DNA of 64,000 bases from Pyxicephalus adspersus. Lineage: Eukaryota > Chordata > Amphibia > Anura > Pyxicephalidae. This document shows, piece after piece, positions 22,955-34,840 of this stretch. The position numbers and the translations under genes were made by a program. The stretch spans positions 124,407,907 to 124,471,906 of the forward strand of contig NC_092861.1 in NCBI RefSeq assembly GCF_032062135.1, written 5' to 3'. The notes beneath the pieces were generated by a model that saw nothing but the letters and a program-made list of their open reading frames with translations, was not told where the DNA came from and did not search any database. Within the stretch, counting starts at the first letter, position 1. Each line of letters begins with the position of its first letter.

Positions 22955-24060
22955 ACAGGATGTACTCGGGAGCATGTGGACAGAAATCACAAAAACTCCT
23001 TTCTTCTTTTTTTCAATGTAAAGTTGATGGAAGGCTATGGTGGAATTTGCAATGGCAGAGTTGACAATTGGCAGTACGCTAATGTTCACAGCCGCCCTTG
23101 TGAAAAATATGTGAAAATGTTCATGATTGTTGTTAGGATTTTATGCTTGTGACCCCATATCTGGCAACTTATGTGTAGAGAGCATACATTTGGTTTAGTA
23201 GCAGCTCTTGGGGTCCCCTGTGTAGCCTGAAAATTTCACATTTCTATGACAATCAGTGAAGGAGATATAAAGGTTTATACATGGGGATAATGAGAGCAGC
23301 ATAGACACAGACACAGCTCTCATGCTGCTGCTAGTATTATCTCACAGTACAAGATGGCGGGGAGCGGGGAGCAGCTCCTTCTCCTGGTAGCACAATCTCC
23401 ATATAGAAACATAGAAGATGCGAGCGCCCCATGCCCTGCAAGACAACGAGCAGAGAGGGAATGAGAAGAGGGCCCGAAATGACAACTCTGCGGGCCGGTT
23501 GTGGGCACCCTTGTGTTAGGGGCATTTTATAACCCAAAATGTATCATTGCATTTTGGAATTAACCCTCACAAGTCACCAATGCAGGTTAACTGCCAATAA
23601 CCTTAAGTCCAAGCTTGCCAGATATGAGGGTTGCCACCAAATTTAGTCAGTGCAGAACAATCTGACTTTGGAACAAGAACAGCTTGCCTAAACTGTCACT
23701 ATTAACACTGCTATTGTACTCAACTCAAGCAGTTTTATCAGTGATGCCTTTTTCTCTTACTTTGTAAGTTACTTTGGAATTTGATACTTGAGTTTGACAG
23801 GTTGGTAAAATTGCCAGGTTGTGCAACTGAAGTCCAAAAAATGTTTCTCTTTTTAAGAGAAATTACACAGCATTTTGGGAAATAGACAGCATAACAGCTA
23901 TTTTCACTTCAGGAATTTATCACGAGAGGCTACTCTGCAGTGACCTTCTGTTTCTTTCTAAGTTTTTCTAAGTTTTTAGCAAATTTGTTTGGTATATTTG
24001 CTCAGGCATTTTCCCACCTTAGTGTCTTTGCCAGTGTCCAATAGTCCAGGGTGTCTCACA
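22955..24060. other. Noncoding DNA with a hAT-like right end near 23290-23514
   Basis: GC-rich sequence at 23340-23514 ends GCGGGCCGGTTGTGGGCACCCTTG, resembling the right end of a CAAGGGTGCCC-type hAT MITE. I could not find its left terminus. The remainder is unassigned. Confidence 0.35.
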
Positions 24061-24118
24061 TAATAATAATAATAATAATAGTACAGAACTGTGTAATATG
24101 TTGGAGCTTTATAAACAA
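24061..24118 (+). mobile_element. SINE tail with (TAA)n
   Basis: A TAA run followed by AGTACAGAACTGTGTAATAT and GTTGGAGCTTTATAAAC, a degenerate copy of the recurrent SINE tail. Confidence 0.5.
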
Positions 24119-24902
24119 AGATTTTTAAAATATGTTACCTTTTGTCTTAATGAATAGACACTTTTAATGGCACGGTCTATAAATTCTCTTTCCCACAGTT
24201 TGTGCTCTGTTGTGGATTTACTGTGCTTTTTGGGTGGTGCTTAATGTTGTTCCAGTTTCACAGCTGTGGTTTCCTATTCTCAGAATGTGTCTACTGTTTG
24301 ATGAATCATGACACCCTTTTATATATATCTCCAAAGTCAGTATTCATTTCTCAATTTAGACGGACTTCCTATTTCATGTTTACTGCCATTGCTTTTAAAA
24401 AGGCAAACACATTTCCAAAGAGTTGCCTAGTCGTTTTTTGTAGCACCAGTGTCCAAATCTAAGCCAAATATTTTCATGGAGTTTGTATGTTCTCCTGGTG
24501 TTTGTACATGTTTCCTCTGAGCCCTCTAGTTTCCCCCCACATTCCAAAACATAGTGGTAAGTTTATGAGTATTTCCCCAACCTTTAGCCATCTTGATTGG
24601 CTCGGCCAGGATGACGTAACTCCATGCAGTTATGTGGGAGTTCATTCATTCTCTGCAGCTGCAGGAGAAGCTGGGATGTGAGAGGTATCCCCAAAAGCTC
24701 AGTGATTTTGACATTTTTAGGTAATGATCGGGCAGGAGAAGGGTCATCGCCTGTTTTTTTTTTTTTTCATACCACCCTGCCTGATCACAAATTTTTAAAC
24801 TGTAACTTTAGTTGCTCCAGAAGCGGTCAGAGCCAAGGGCCTTAAATTTTAAACCCTTGAAATAACCTTAAGCTCTCAGCTGAACATATAGTAAGTATTT
24901 AA
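24119..24902. other. Noncoding DNA, nothing firm
   Basis: Around 24590-24850 the text (CTTGATTGGCTCGGCCAGGA, GAGAAGCTGGGATGTGAG) resembles parts of 8680-8780 and 59720-59760, perhaps a decayed MITE. No gene is seen. Confidence 0.35.
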
Positions 24903-24966
24903 TGTACAGCGCTGCGTAATATGTTGGCGCTATATAAATCCTGTTTATTATTAATAGTAATATTAT
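24903..24966 (+). mobile_element. 3' tail of the anuran SINE
   Basis: TGTACAGCGCTGCGTAATAT, then TTGGCGCTATATAAATCCTG and TTATTA repeats. This is the best-preserved tail copy in the window. Confidence 0.7.
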
Positions 24967-25039
24967 TTCATGGGTTCCCCCCGCTGTAATTACTGTATTC
25001 TCAGCTCACAGTACATTAGTGTGATATGTAGTAGGCCTA

Positions 25040-25172
25040 CATTGCCAGCCAGTGGGAAGAATGCCACAATTACTGATATCCAAAAAGGATCCCTGGTGTC
25101 AGTGGTAACTGGCCTGAGAAGTCCAAATGGCTCACAGCAAAAGGAACACCTAACAACCTCTGGAGGAACCCT
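25040..25172. mobile_element. Fragment of the 69-448 hAT-like family
   Basis: CCAGTGGGAAGAATGCCAC, CCCTGGTGTCAGTGGTAAC and GGAGGAACCCTAAGG match interior segments of 69-448 and 22106-22318. Both termini are missing. Confidence 0.5.
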
Positions 25173-25712
25173 AAGGTTTAATGGAACTACTTTTAAAAAA
25201 TATTGATGAAACTGTTTTTAGTCTTTGCCATGGCTTCAATGGTTGCGATTGTTATGGAAGGGTTGAAGGGGGAAGAAAGTTTGGGTGGCTGCACTGGTAT
25301 TGAGGTTATTGGGGGTGATGGCGGAGCTACACTTGCTTTATGATCCCACAGGTGTCACATTGAGGGTGGGGGTACTTATAAAAGTATAAAACTATTGCGA
25401 GGGGTTACAGTCAGGATCACCTTTGCTGGGGTCAAAGGACACTTGTCTGGTTCATCCAACTCAGATCCGACACTGAGGTATCAGCCTTAAGCTAGCTTGC
25501 AGCCAGGTTTATTGAAGGTTGCAGAAAAAATAACAAAAACAGCAAAAGAAAACCTTGCCTGTCCGGCACTTACTATACATCAAGACATCCTTGTCTATCA
25601 GCTGGAGGGCTTCTCCCTGTCAGCTCAAAACCAAGCTTTCAGCAACCTTCTACTCACTTTTGAGCTCACTCACGCAGACCGACTTGAGCTCACCCAGACC
25701 GACTTTCTGAAT
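25173..25712. other. Noncoding flank of the minisatellite
   Basis: No gene is supported. A 129-codon frame beginning near 25497 is open only because it continues into the tandem repeat. Confidence 0.4.
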
Positions 25713-25884
25713 CTCTCAGCAGAGCTCCCTCACATAGGCCAACTGTCTGTGTCTCCAAGCAGAGCTCCCTCACACAGAGCCCTGTCTGTGTCTCCAGCAG
25801 AGCTCCTCACACAGTCCACCTGTCTGTGCCTTTCCAAACAGAGCTCTCTCACACAGACCCCTGTCTGTGTCTCCAAACAGAGCT
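25713..25884. repeat. Minisatellite, ~39-bp unit, four diverged copies
   Basis: Successive units each carry CAGAGCTC followed by CTCACACAG and CTGTCTGTGTCTCC. They begin near 25713, 25753, 25791 and 25829, with a partial fifth. The unit length is close to a multiple of three, which explains the open frame across it. Confidence 0.8.
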
Positions 25885-27622
25885 GAACTCCTGACTGAGC
25901 TCCTGGCTCTATGTTATATCCCCACCCTCAGTGCTTCTTCATTATTTACCTCACAGGTGAGAGTCTTCCACCTGCTACTTCACACAGGAGAGGAATCTTG
26001 GGCAAATTACTTTACATACAAGAGGAATCCTAGGCAAATATATCTCTCTTCCACCTCCAATCCTGCCTTGGTGTCACACTATGAATCCTCATGATTAGTA
26101 GTTACTCCACTGTATTCATAGCATATAGACATTTGATCATATTCAAAACAAAACTACAGTAAAAAGAGTAAAAGAAAAAAAAATGATTGTTTAGCATAAT
26201 CTCCTCTATGTGTTAAACTGATGACGTACCCTTTTACAGAATAAAACATTTTAGTTTTTTTCATGATACTAAAAAAGTAGTAATATCCGAACAAAGTGCA
26301 GGAAAATGTGATTTTCATAATGGCTGGTAAGCTCACTAAATGAATCAGGAAGGAAAGGAAAATGAATTAATAGGACAGCGCTCCTGTTTAAGCCAAATGA
26401 ATATCGGCGAAGGAAATACAATTACCGCCCAGAGAGCCAGCTGGAAGCAAACTGCAGTGTTATGTGTTTCTGTATGGCATTGCCTTCATGTAATTAATCT
26501 TTCATCTGTTGAATCTATGCAGAGCAAGCTTAATGAGCTGCTTAGTTGTGCATGTATTAATATTTTACCTGTCTGTGTTTTCTCTTCTTTGTGGAGCTGG
26601 GTCGGGTAGGTAACAGGTAGAAGTCTTGTAATCGGACTCTAATCACACTGCACAATAGCCAATAAACATGATTCAGAGACAATTGGTGAAAAAGTATGAT
26701 ATAAATTCTTCTTTTATATTCAACCGAACAAATAATTTCGGTGAAGTATGGGATTATTTCAATACATGGCAATACTTCCTCAGCAAAATATCACCCCTCA
26801 ACCCCCATGGCTATAATAATAATAATAATAAAACTAGAGATTCCAATAATATGAACCCCACAGCCAAAATCAAAACCAAAAAATCTCATACTAGGGTTCT
26901 TTGATAGGGCACCATAACCAATGAGTGCATCTACAATGGGAAACATATCTCTATCAAATTGACAGTGAATCTACCATGAGTTGAAAGCTCTACTCGAATG
27001 CATTCAGTTAACAGAAGGGATGGGGGGTCACCATGAGGAACCCCCTGTGTCAATGCAAACACAAGTCAAGTAGAAAAGACAATCAGTAGTCCATTTGATG
27101 AAGTTGAAATTCCCCAAGAATTTGTTGATTGAGCAATTACATTCCTGCACTGTACCTCTAACCCTTTTAACTGTTTTAGAGAAAATATCTCTGCACCAAG
27201 CTAAAATAAATTTTCCTGGTTCATAGTTCCATTACTTAGTTACTGTAAACTTTCTCCTCCCTGCTCCAAAGAGATCTTAGTTTTGTGTCCAGCTGCATGC
27301 CCCCTATCTTCCCAGACAGTCCCTGTTTCTCCGGGGCATGTATGCCGCATTGTGCATTTATTTTGATGGAGTACCTGTACACTAATGAGACAATCAATGT
27401 AAACCCATTCATTAAAATCCATTGTAAGCTTTACTATGTTACTGTAATTCTAAACACATTTTTTGAAAGTTCTAAAAGAGTCGCTCTTACTGAAATAATA
27501 CCACCATAATATAATACACCGAAATACTAGCATGAACGATCCCTATGTATGCACCCCTTGACAATGCTCTACCCCTGCATTCTTCTGCATTGTCACTCAA
27601 TCTCTCAGGAATGGAGACAATT
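25885..27622. other. Noncoding DNA, nothing recognised
   Basis: AT-rich with a short TAA run near 26813-26831. No supported gene or repeat terminus. Confidence 0.4.
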
Positions 27623-27845
27623 GGCCTGATTTATTAAAGCTCCCCAAGGTTGTAGAGGATACACTTGAAGATGAAGCTGGGTGATCCAGCAAATCCTGGG
27701 ATGGATTTCTTAAAAGTCATTTGCTATGTATTAAAAAACTGTTTTGAATCCTAGACCAGATCCATTCCAGGGTTGCTGGATCACCCAGCTACACTGATGG
27801 AAGTGTATCCTCTCCAGCCCTTGAGAGCTTTATTAGATCAGGGCC
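27623..27845. mobile_element. Fold-back MITE (GGCCTGATTTATTAAAGC family)
   Basis: Left half GGCCTGATTTATTAAAGCTC and right half GAGCTTTATTAGATCAGGGC are inverted. Internal GCTGGGTGATCCAGCAA is mirrored by TTGCTGGATCACCCAGC, so almost the whole 223 bases can fold into one long stem. Related copies lie at 57707-57930 and 63815-64000. Confidence 0.8.
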
Positions 27846-29472
27846 ATTAAGTGGCCATTTCAATAGCCATTTTGAATACCTGGTCCATTGTAGTCACCAT
27901 AAGAATACCTGCCTAGGAAATGCCATGTATGCCAATGTAGACACAACATGGCTGAATGGTGAAAGAAGGACATCAGCAGCCCAGAGATGTAACTAAAAAT
28001 GAAAATTCACATTGTAAAAAACACCCAAATATGTTCAAGGGACTATAAAAAAAAATATGTTTGTTGCTTGCACACGATTAGATGATTGAAGTCGGCAGAG
28101 CTGCACCTCTTTTACTAAGCTAAGTGAATAACCTTTAAAGAATAATAATTCACTTTTCCAAGTGAACATACTAAACAACTTTATTACATTCATGCCACTG
28201 TATCCGATGTATATCGGTAAGCTTTGAAAAAAGAGAGAAAAATATATATAAACAAAATGTATTGCTTACCCAGGTGCCCAATACAGGTGAAACAGGACAA
28301 AACTTGTGTGAAGTTTGTGATATGAAGAATCCAACCCCTCCTAGTGCATGTTGCTTTACACATGTCAGCAAGAAAACATTTGGAAAAACTTACATGATGT
28401 CCTCCCACACCCAAACACTCTACTATATACAAACATGTAAGGACAAAAAATATCTGCTCGGTTTGATGACTAACTGATATGTGTAAATGTAATTGGAATA
28501 TAATTTACATATAATGTTATTTTCAGATGATCATAATACAAGGTTGTAAGGCATTTACTTGTCATTACACAACTATTTTGCAGTGCTACTCAATAAGTTT
28601 CCTTTTCAGTAAAAGCTTAGTCATTGGTTGATGACATCTTGCTCACATGAAAGTCAAATCTAAAAATAGAGGAAAGGAAACAGTGAAATGAGAAGGACAA
28701 AGAACCTCTTGCTAACTCCTTCTCATGCCTGAATGAGAAACTCCTTGACACATATAGTTTCTGATGATCTTACTCTGGTCATTTTTTATGTCATTACCAA
28801 TGAAGATTACTTCAGGGAACTGAAATAATGAAAAAGTAAATCTGTTTCATGATAAGGCCTAAAAATAAGTGTTTTATACAATGCAGCACACCAGACCGCC
28901 ATATTACAGAACAATTACCTAGATCAAGAGGCACTTCCTATACCAGTCAGTGATGGCGGAGACCTAGCTGGTCATCTCTCTGTCAAATGTGTATTATGCT
29001 ATGACTTTAATAATAAAGGCAGCACACAGAACTAATGGGATCAGTCTTGTATTGTGATCTCCTGTATTATGTACAATCTGCAGCCAAAGGACCAAATGAC
29101 TTTAAGATATCTAAAAACACTAGAACCCCTTCTTATATTTAGGCTGGGGCTACACGGACACATAACTATCTTTGCTTATAAGAGATTTTGCAATGCATTA
29201 ACATATATGTGATTCTAATGAAGTGCTAACATCAGTAGAAACGTGATCAGATCTACTGTAAAGCCCTAGGTTTGTAATAAGAGTGGAATATGTATGTTAA
29301 CCACAGACCCAATAACCATAATCCACAATCCACGAACATCAAAATTCAAAAACCTATAGACAGGGGCTATAAACTGGAAATCAAATATGAAACAACATAA
29401 TACATTATACAACATAAGTGATTCTTTTATTCGGCAAGCAGCTAAACAGAAAAAAGAGACACTAATAGCAGT
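27846..29472. other. Noncoding DNA, nothing recognised
   Basis: No supported coding frame. AATAATAAAGG at about 29008 may be a chance AATAAA. Confidence 0.4.
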
Positions 29473-29607
29473 ATTTATAAAACACGGGATCAGACATTCC
29501 CTCAAACATTCCCTGGTGGCAATTATTTACTGCCATTGAAACTCATAGACCTGGAAGATTTACATGAAGCAATGTTAGGGAATGTCAGATTCCATGTTTT
29601 ATAAATA
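29473..29607. mobile_element. Small fold-back element
   Basis: The left arm (29473-29513) reads ATTTATAAAACACGGGATCA then GACATTCCCT. The right arm (29567-29607) is its approximate complement, AGGGAATGTCAGATTCCATG then TTTTATAAAT. The central spacer is about 50 bases. Class unknown. Confidence 0.6.
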
Positions 29608-29877
29608 GAGCCCCAACTGTAATGGAGGCTAGTAAATATTTATCTAGCCAGTAAGCAGATAAATTAACCCACATGCCTAATTTTACATTCACCCTTACTT
29701 AAAATCTCCCTTGGTTTATAGAGAAGGCATCCCCAAGTCCTTGTTTGCATTCTTGGGTTGTCTATAGAGTACCATTGGATCCACAAAATTCAAGGATATC
29801 ATGCATGTATGGGTCAAACTTCATGTGTCATATAAAGGTGTCCAATTGCAGTTAGTGGCTAGTAGAAAGGCCTAAAG

Positions 29878-30281
29878 TAGCCTTTGTCAACCTTTTTACT
29901 CCAGAAGAACCCTTAAAATAATTTTACGGTCTTGGGGAAACCCTAGTAAAATGAATTTATTGGTGTAAGTAGAAAGGATACCCCTTATATTGGTGGTCAG
30001 TGGGAAAAATGGCACCCTTAGGTAATAAAATGCCACTGGCAAATAAAAGATCATTGAGGTCATGCCACTCAAGACTCTCATGTATCATATGATGGGAGGT
30101 CATTCACCACCCTTATAGCCAGCTAAAAGATCACTGGTGACATCCTACTGGATCCACCAAATGGCATTGAATATGGAACTGTGCACCATTAGATGGGATA
30201 TCAATCAGCCAAAGCCCAAGGAACCCCTAAAAACCACTGCAGAAACCATAGGATTCCACAGAACCCTGGTTGAGAATGCTT
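29878..30281. mobile_element. hAT-like MITE, 69-448 family, degraded
   Basis: It starts TAGCCTTTGTCAACCTTTTT and ends CCCTGGTTGAGAATGCTTG. The interior has GTCAGTGGGAAAAATGGCAC and AAGGAACCCCTAAAAACC. The termini are mutated and no target duplication is readable. Confidence 0.6.
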
Positions 30282-30949
30282 GAGTGTGTCATGAATTAAA
30301 GTTCATCTTTCAGTTTCATTTACCTTTGGCTATATCTACAACATAAATATTGGTAATTTTACCATTCAACCCTTATATTTAGAGCTTTGTGAGTTATTAA
30401 GGAGTCGTTATAAACAATACCAGATAAGCAGTGAGCAGTAACGTTTATCATGGAATCCAGTTGTAGGTGTCAGCAAATAAAAATAAAAAAAGGATTTAAA
30501 AAATTTGTTCTAGATTACCAGGCAATTTTCAGAGCTAGATTGAAGAAAAGCAGACTCATTCCAACAAATGTCAGGTGGACAATGTTTCTGTCACACTTTA
30601 TTAATCAAGTCTGGCTGAGTATCTTCTTTAATTCTCTATGTCTTGCTAGAAAATTGCCCTGTGCCCCCATGGCCAGCAATCAGAACATCTCAACAGCCTG
30701 TCAGCAAGTACTCTGCAAATTAAATGCAATGATTTTTAAATATCTATTGCCGTACACACCTTTAATACACAATCAGCTAGTTAATGGTTATGCAATGAAT
30801 AGAATTTTAACTAAAAGATTTTTAGGGGTATATATATATATTTACTATATGTGGTGGTTCATTAGGTGTGATATAAATAATGTATGTCATGTTTTATGTC
30901 CAACTCCATTCTTCACAGGCCCTGATCTGTACACTTTTTATTATGGCCT
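30282..30949. other. Noncoding DNA, nothing recognised
   Basis: A 188-codon open frame begins at 30450, but it runs into the SINE tail and a TA/ATA run, has no domain, and is rejected as a gene. Confidence 0.4.
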
Positions 30950-31017
30950 ATTTCATTTACAGCACTGTGTAATATGTTGGCGCTATATACATCCTGTTTA
31001 TTATTTTTATTATTAAT

Positions 31018-31052
<35 letters not shown>

Positions 31053-31056
31053 TAAT
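30950..31056 (+). mobile_element. SINE tail with long (TAA)n
   Basis: TTCATTTACAGCACTGTGTA, TTGGCGCTATATACATCCTG, then about 14 TAA/TTA-type units. Confidence 0.65.
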
Positions 31057-32833
31057 GTCTCTAACAGACTGCAGTAAATTTATTAAGGAATGGTTTACAT
31101 GGTGTCAGAAATGGACCATTTATATGATAATCCTGCCCAGTATGTGGCCCTGGATTGAAGGACTGGAGTTGGACAACCCTAATTTGTTATTACAACAGCT
31201 CTAGAATCCTGGCTATATAGTTGTATGTCTCATTGTATCCTTTTTTTAAAACATATTATTTTTTTACACAGAAAATACATTCTGTATAATAGTTGGATTG
31301 AACAATGACTGACATATAGATAAGCTGTGTACTTGTTTTTATGTCCACAAAATGGGGGCATGACAGGGGTGACGTATCACCTGCCTACATACCTTGGGCT
31401 ATAAAATGTTCATCTTCCCTATCTCCCGAAGTTGGCTGGTGGTCAATGGGGTGTGATACTCTGCAAATACACATCATGGAGTATGATACTCTCCATGTTT
31501 ATGTGATGAGGTGTAATACTCTGCTTGTATCTGAATGATCTGGTATGTTAATGTATGTACTGTATGTCTCTAGAGAGAGAGATCATAGGACAAATGCTCA
31601 TTACACACATAAAATGGATACTGGATGGACACGGCTCACCTTTATCATGGCAACCGAAATGCATCAAATGGCAAACGTTAATACTCTTCATCATGTCAAA
31701 AAACCTCTAAGATGATATTGTGCTAGTTTTTAATTTTTTTTTTCTATTGGATGCTTCTATTGGGTCCAGTGCCGGTGATGTATTTTGTAGATGTTATTTT
31801 GGGGTAATATACTGATCACATTGAATACATTTTTATCATTTCATAACTTTGTTTATTTGAATGTTTGCATTTTGCTTGTGCTCAGTGGTAGAAAAAGCCA
31901 TCATGAAGGGAGAAAGCCTCATCCTCTCAACTTCACCCCAATATTGTAGAGGTGGGTGGGTAGGAAGCCTATTGAAATGTGGTAGTCCCCTTTGAAAAAT
32001 GGGCCACCAGATATCCAGCTTCTTAGCCTATGTAAGGGTTCCTAGTACCTTTTACCCTTTCCCAAAAAGGAGTAAATTAATCCTAAAAATAAAGACACCG
32101 CACATTAGAAAGAAATGTCTTCATTACTATTTTTTAGTAATATTTACCTTTTTTAGAGTCCAGCAAAGTCCAAACATGGGGTGATTCCTCATGAAAACAT
32201 GAAGATGAATCCATAGTCCTGCAATGACACTAAACAAAGTTTAGCTGTTCAGTCTGTAATGTAATGTTTTCTTTTTTTTTATATAATACTAATTGCATTA
32301 AAACTACAAAAAAAATTTAAAATTTAAATAATTTGTGTGAGGTGTTTCCTAATATTAAAAACAGACCCTTTTTTTAGGCTTTGGACCTCTGTGGATAGAA
32401 AATGGGGTATGTGTGTCCCTCTCTTATTCATAAATGGTCCTCTGGAATGTGGCTTTTTGTCCCCTTGCCAAAATAGGAAGGGGACAAAAAGTAAGTAGGC
32501 CCCTTTGGCAAAAGTTGGCTAGCTAATAAATACCTTTGCAAGGTTCAACATAATGAAATCCCACACAGACTAATCCAGCGATGGCTGTCTTGGGCAGGTA
32601 GACACTTATATAATCTTTTCCTATCCAGATGGTTTCATTGCTCCACCTATACCACCACTGATACCACTTATTAGAGTTTATGTTAAAGAAAGCTGAAATA
32701 AATGATACAGTACATACCTGATTTGCTTGAGGTAATTGCTGGTAAAGGAACCAGCCAACAGATCTCCCTTTGTCCATCAAATGTTACTCAGATTGGTGGG
32801 ATCTGTTTAGAATACATATAAAGTTCTCCATCT
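31057..32833. other. Noncoding DNA with a short imperfect tandem repeat
   Basis: At 31447-31536, three ~30-base units share GTGATACTCTG-like text (GGTGTGATACTCTGC, GAGTATGATACTCTCC, GAGGTGTAATACTCTGC). The part at 32523-32833 is downstream of the minus-strand RING-like gene and could be its 3'UTR. An 85-codon frame there is of unknown meaning. Confidence 0.35.
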
Positions 32834-33738
32834 TCATCTGTAGCAACATGAATCACTGGAGGCGGATGGATGATTTCTGGAATAATTTCTGGTGAGGAAT
32901 GAGACTTCTTGTTCCAGTTCCTCACACCATTTAATAACTCGCCACATACCTTCAATAGCGGTGTCCTGGGAACAAATTGAAAATTTAGGTTAGAATAACT
33001 CTTAAATAAAATAAAAATAAATTTTAAAATCCTCACCTGTTTTATTAATTAACTGACATATGCGACATACCTCAATAAGTGGAGGAACAGGTGCTCGGCA
33101 GATGGGACAAGTACGCTTTGCTCTGAGCCATCTGTTGATACAGGCATGGTGGAATTAGTTGTTCAACTTGCTCCCCCCGTTCATACTCAGTCAAGGAGAT
33201 GCTGGGTGTTCTGGGGTCCCGGATGGAATTCATAACTGCGATCAACTGGAAAAGTTGGTGTTTGGGCGTCTTCTTCTTGGTCTTTGAGGCAGCTGATGTT
33301 CTAATACTCTGCCGTCAATTGTAATTCTGGATCTGGTGCGATGAGCAATTGGAGAATATTAACCTGCAAAGACAAATATGTATAATTAGTGTATAANNNN
33401 NNNNNNNNNNNNNNNNNNNNNNNNNNNNNNNNNNNNNNNNNNNNNNNNNNNNNNNNNNNNNNNNNNNNNNNNNNNNNNNNNNNNNNNNNNNNNNNNNNNN
33501 NNNNNNNNNNNNNNNNNNNNNNNNNNNNNNNNNNNNNNNNNNNNNNNNNNNNNNNNNNNNNNNNNNNNNNNNNNNNNNNNNNNNNAACAAAGACAGTAAA
33601 AACTTCCATTTCCAGAAGATATTTTAATATTGTGTTATATTCTTTTTATGTTATGTTTGTCTTACCTGTTTGACCTTCCTCCATATGAGATGTCATTTGA
33701 ATGATGTTGCGCCGTGAATGGCCTCTCCGTCTTGGCAT
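32834..33738 (-). pseudogene. Damaged RING-H2 E3 ubiquitin ligase-like gene
   Basis: Three pieces with splice signals lie on the minus strand. Piece 1 (33738-33666) starts with ATG, encodes the basic MPRRRGHSRRN and ends at GTAAG in phase 1. Piece 2 (33363-33071), after TTTGCAG, carries a RING-H2 signature in two frames: SISLTEYERGEQVEQL, then FHHACINRWLRAKRTCPICR. Piece 3 (32965-32834), after CCCAG, continues in phase 0 with DTAIEGMWRVIKWCEEL to a TGA stop. RING-H2 proteins bind zinc and recruit E2 enzymes. Here the first cysteine pair is lost (SISL where C-x-I-C is expected), a small deletion removes the central Cys/His pair with a frameshift, and piece 2 has in-frame stops. An assembly gap (33397-33585) may hide an exon. 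Decay or poor local sequence are both possible. Confidence 0.5.
33397..33585. other. Assembly gap (189 N) inside the RING-like gene
   Basis: Undetermined bases between its first and second recognisable pieces. A missing exon could lie here. Confidence 1.
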
Positions 33739-34456
33739 CCTGATGGTATCAGATGCACTTGTAGGCTATTCACTAATAATGACAAATAGAAAACTGAAAT
33801 CCACAGAAATTGCAGTCAAACCGCTTTGGAGATGCTTCTAGAGTGGCTCCTCCATAGCAATGGATCAATATGTTTATACTGACTGCCCTTAGCTAACTGA
33901 CCAATGGCATTGTCCAACTGACACACAGCTCTGGCCAATGAGATCAGCCTGCCTGCACTGGGCTCTACGGGCTATGTGAATTATTTACCAATAATTTTAA
34001 AAAAAGGAAGTTAGCTTTTTTCAAGTCCAGCACAAACTTGGAAGATACAAACACTTCCTAAAACAATGGGACTGCTGCCTTTTTTTGGTTAAGGATTCCA
34101 TATGTGTTCTCTTTAGCTGGTAATTGAGCCCATATTACTAAAATGTAGGATTTTAACAATTACCCACTATGGTATGCTTCACAAACATATGCAAGTGAAG
34201 GTGCTTTTGTCAAGCTGACAAAATGTTAACATATTTTCAAGTTTGGGAATTAACTATATAATCCCATGATTTAATATCTACAAGATTACTAGATTACTCA
34301 TGTACCTGTTTTACATCAGTTTGCTGAGAAATCCAATAGGTGAATGTCACAAAAAATAGCGAGATCCGCTGTTCAAAATCAGAAATATTTTCAAAACAAA
34401 ATTTTTCTTGTTTTCTCTTGTTTATTCATTTGTTTTACTATTGTTCACCCCTCTAA
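33739..34456. other. Upstream flank of the RING-like gene
   Basis: No gene. GTATAAAC (minus strand, near 33872) and CCAAT-type motifs near 33899 and 33937 could be promoter remnants for the minus-strand gene, which is weak inference. Confidence 0.3.
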
Positions 34457-34840
34457 GGCTATGTACACACGTGCAATAATTATCGTTGGAAAACGAACGA
34501 TTAACGACCGATCAACGATTATTCACAATTAGTTCAAATATAATCCACCAATATTGTACACACACCAGATGCCATGGTTTGTATGATACAGGAAGTGAAG
34601 TGTACCGAAAAAAAGTGTACCGCAGAACAATCCACGATCACTTAATGACCGTACACACAACAGATAGCGAACAATCGTCGCCCAATCAGATCTGACAGGA
34701 CGGTCATTCGTTTCCAGCGACATTCCTCGTTCATTGGCGTCGTTTGCCAGTCGTTATGCACTTTTTTGTTAACAATTATCGGGCGATCAGTTGTTAATCG
34801 TTTGTTTACAATGATAATTATTGCACGTGTGTACATAGCC
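34457..34840. mobile_element. Complete Harbinger-like MITE with TAA duplication
   Basis: The inverted termini begin GGCTATGTACACACGTGCAA on both ends, with about 55-base imperfect arms. The flanking trinucleotides at 34454-34456 and 34841-34843 are both TAA. A three-base TWA duplication and GG start fit PIF/Harbinger. The interior is CpG-rich (CGAACG, CGATCA) and noncoding. It is related to 15943-16105 and 20731-20853. Confidence 0.85.

Noticed and set aside
25497..25886. 129-codon Leu/Ser-rich frame
   Set aside because: Mostly minisatellite units; openness follows from unit length.
30450..31016. 188-codon open frame
   Set aside because: No domain. It runs through a TA/ATA stretch and the SINE tail, and has no splice or start context.
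32523..32780. 85-codon minus-strand frame with Trp/Tyr-rich text
   Set aside because: Lies beyond the stop of the RING-like gene, has no recognised domain, and lacks a convincing acceptor that would join it to that gene.
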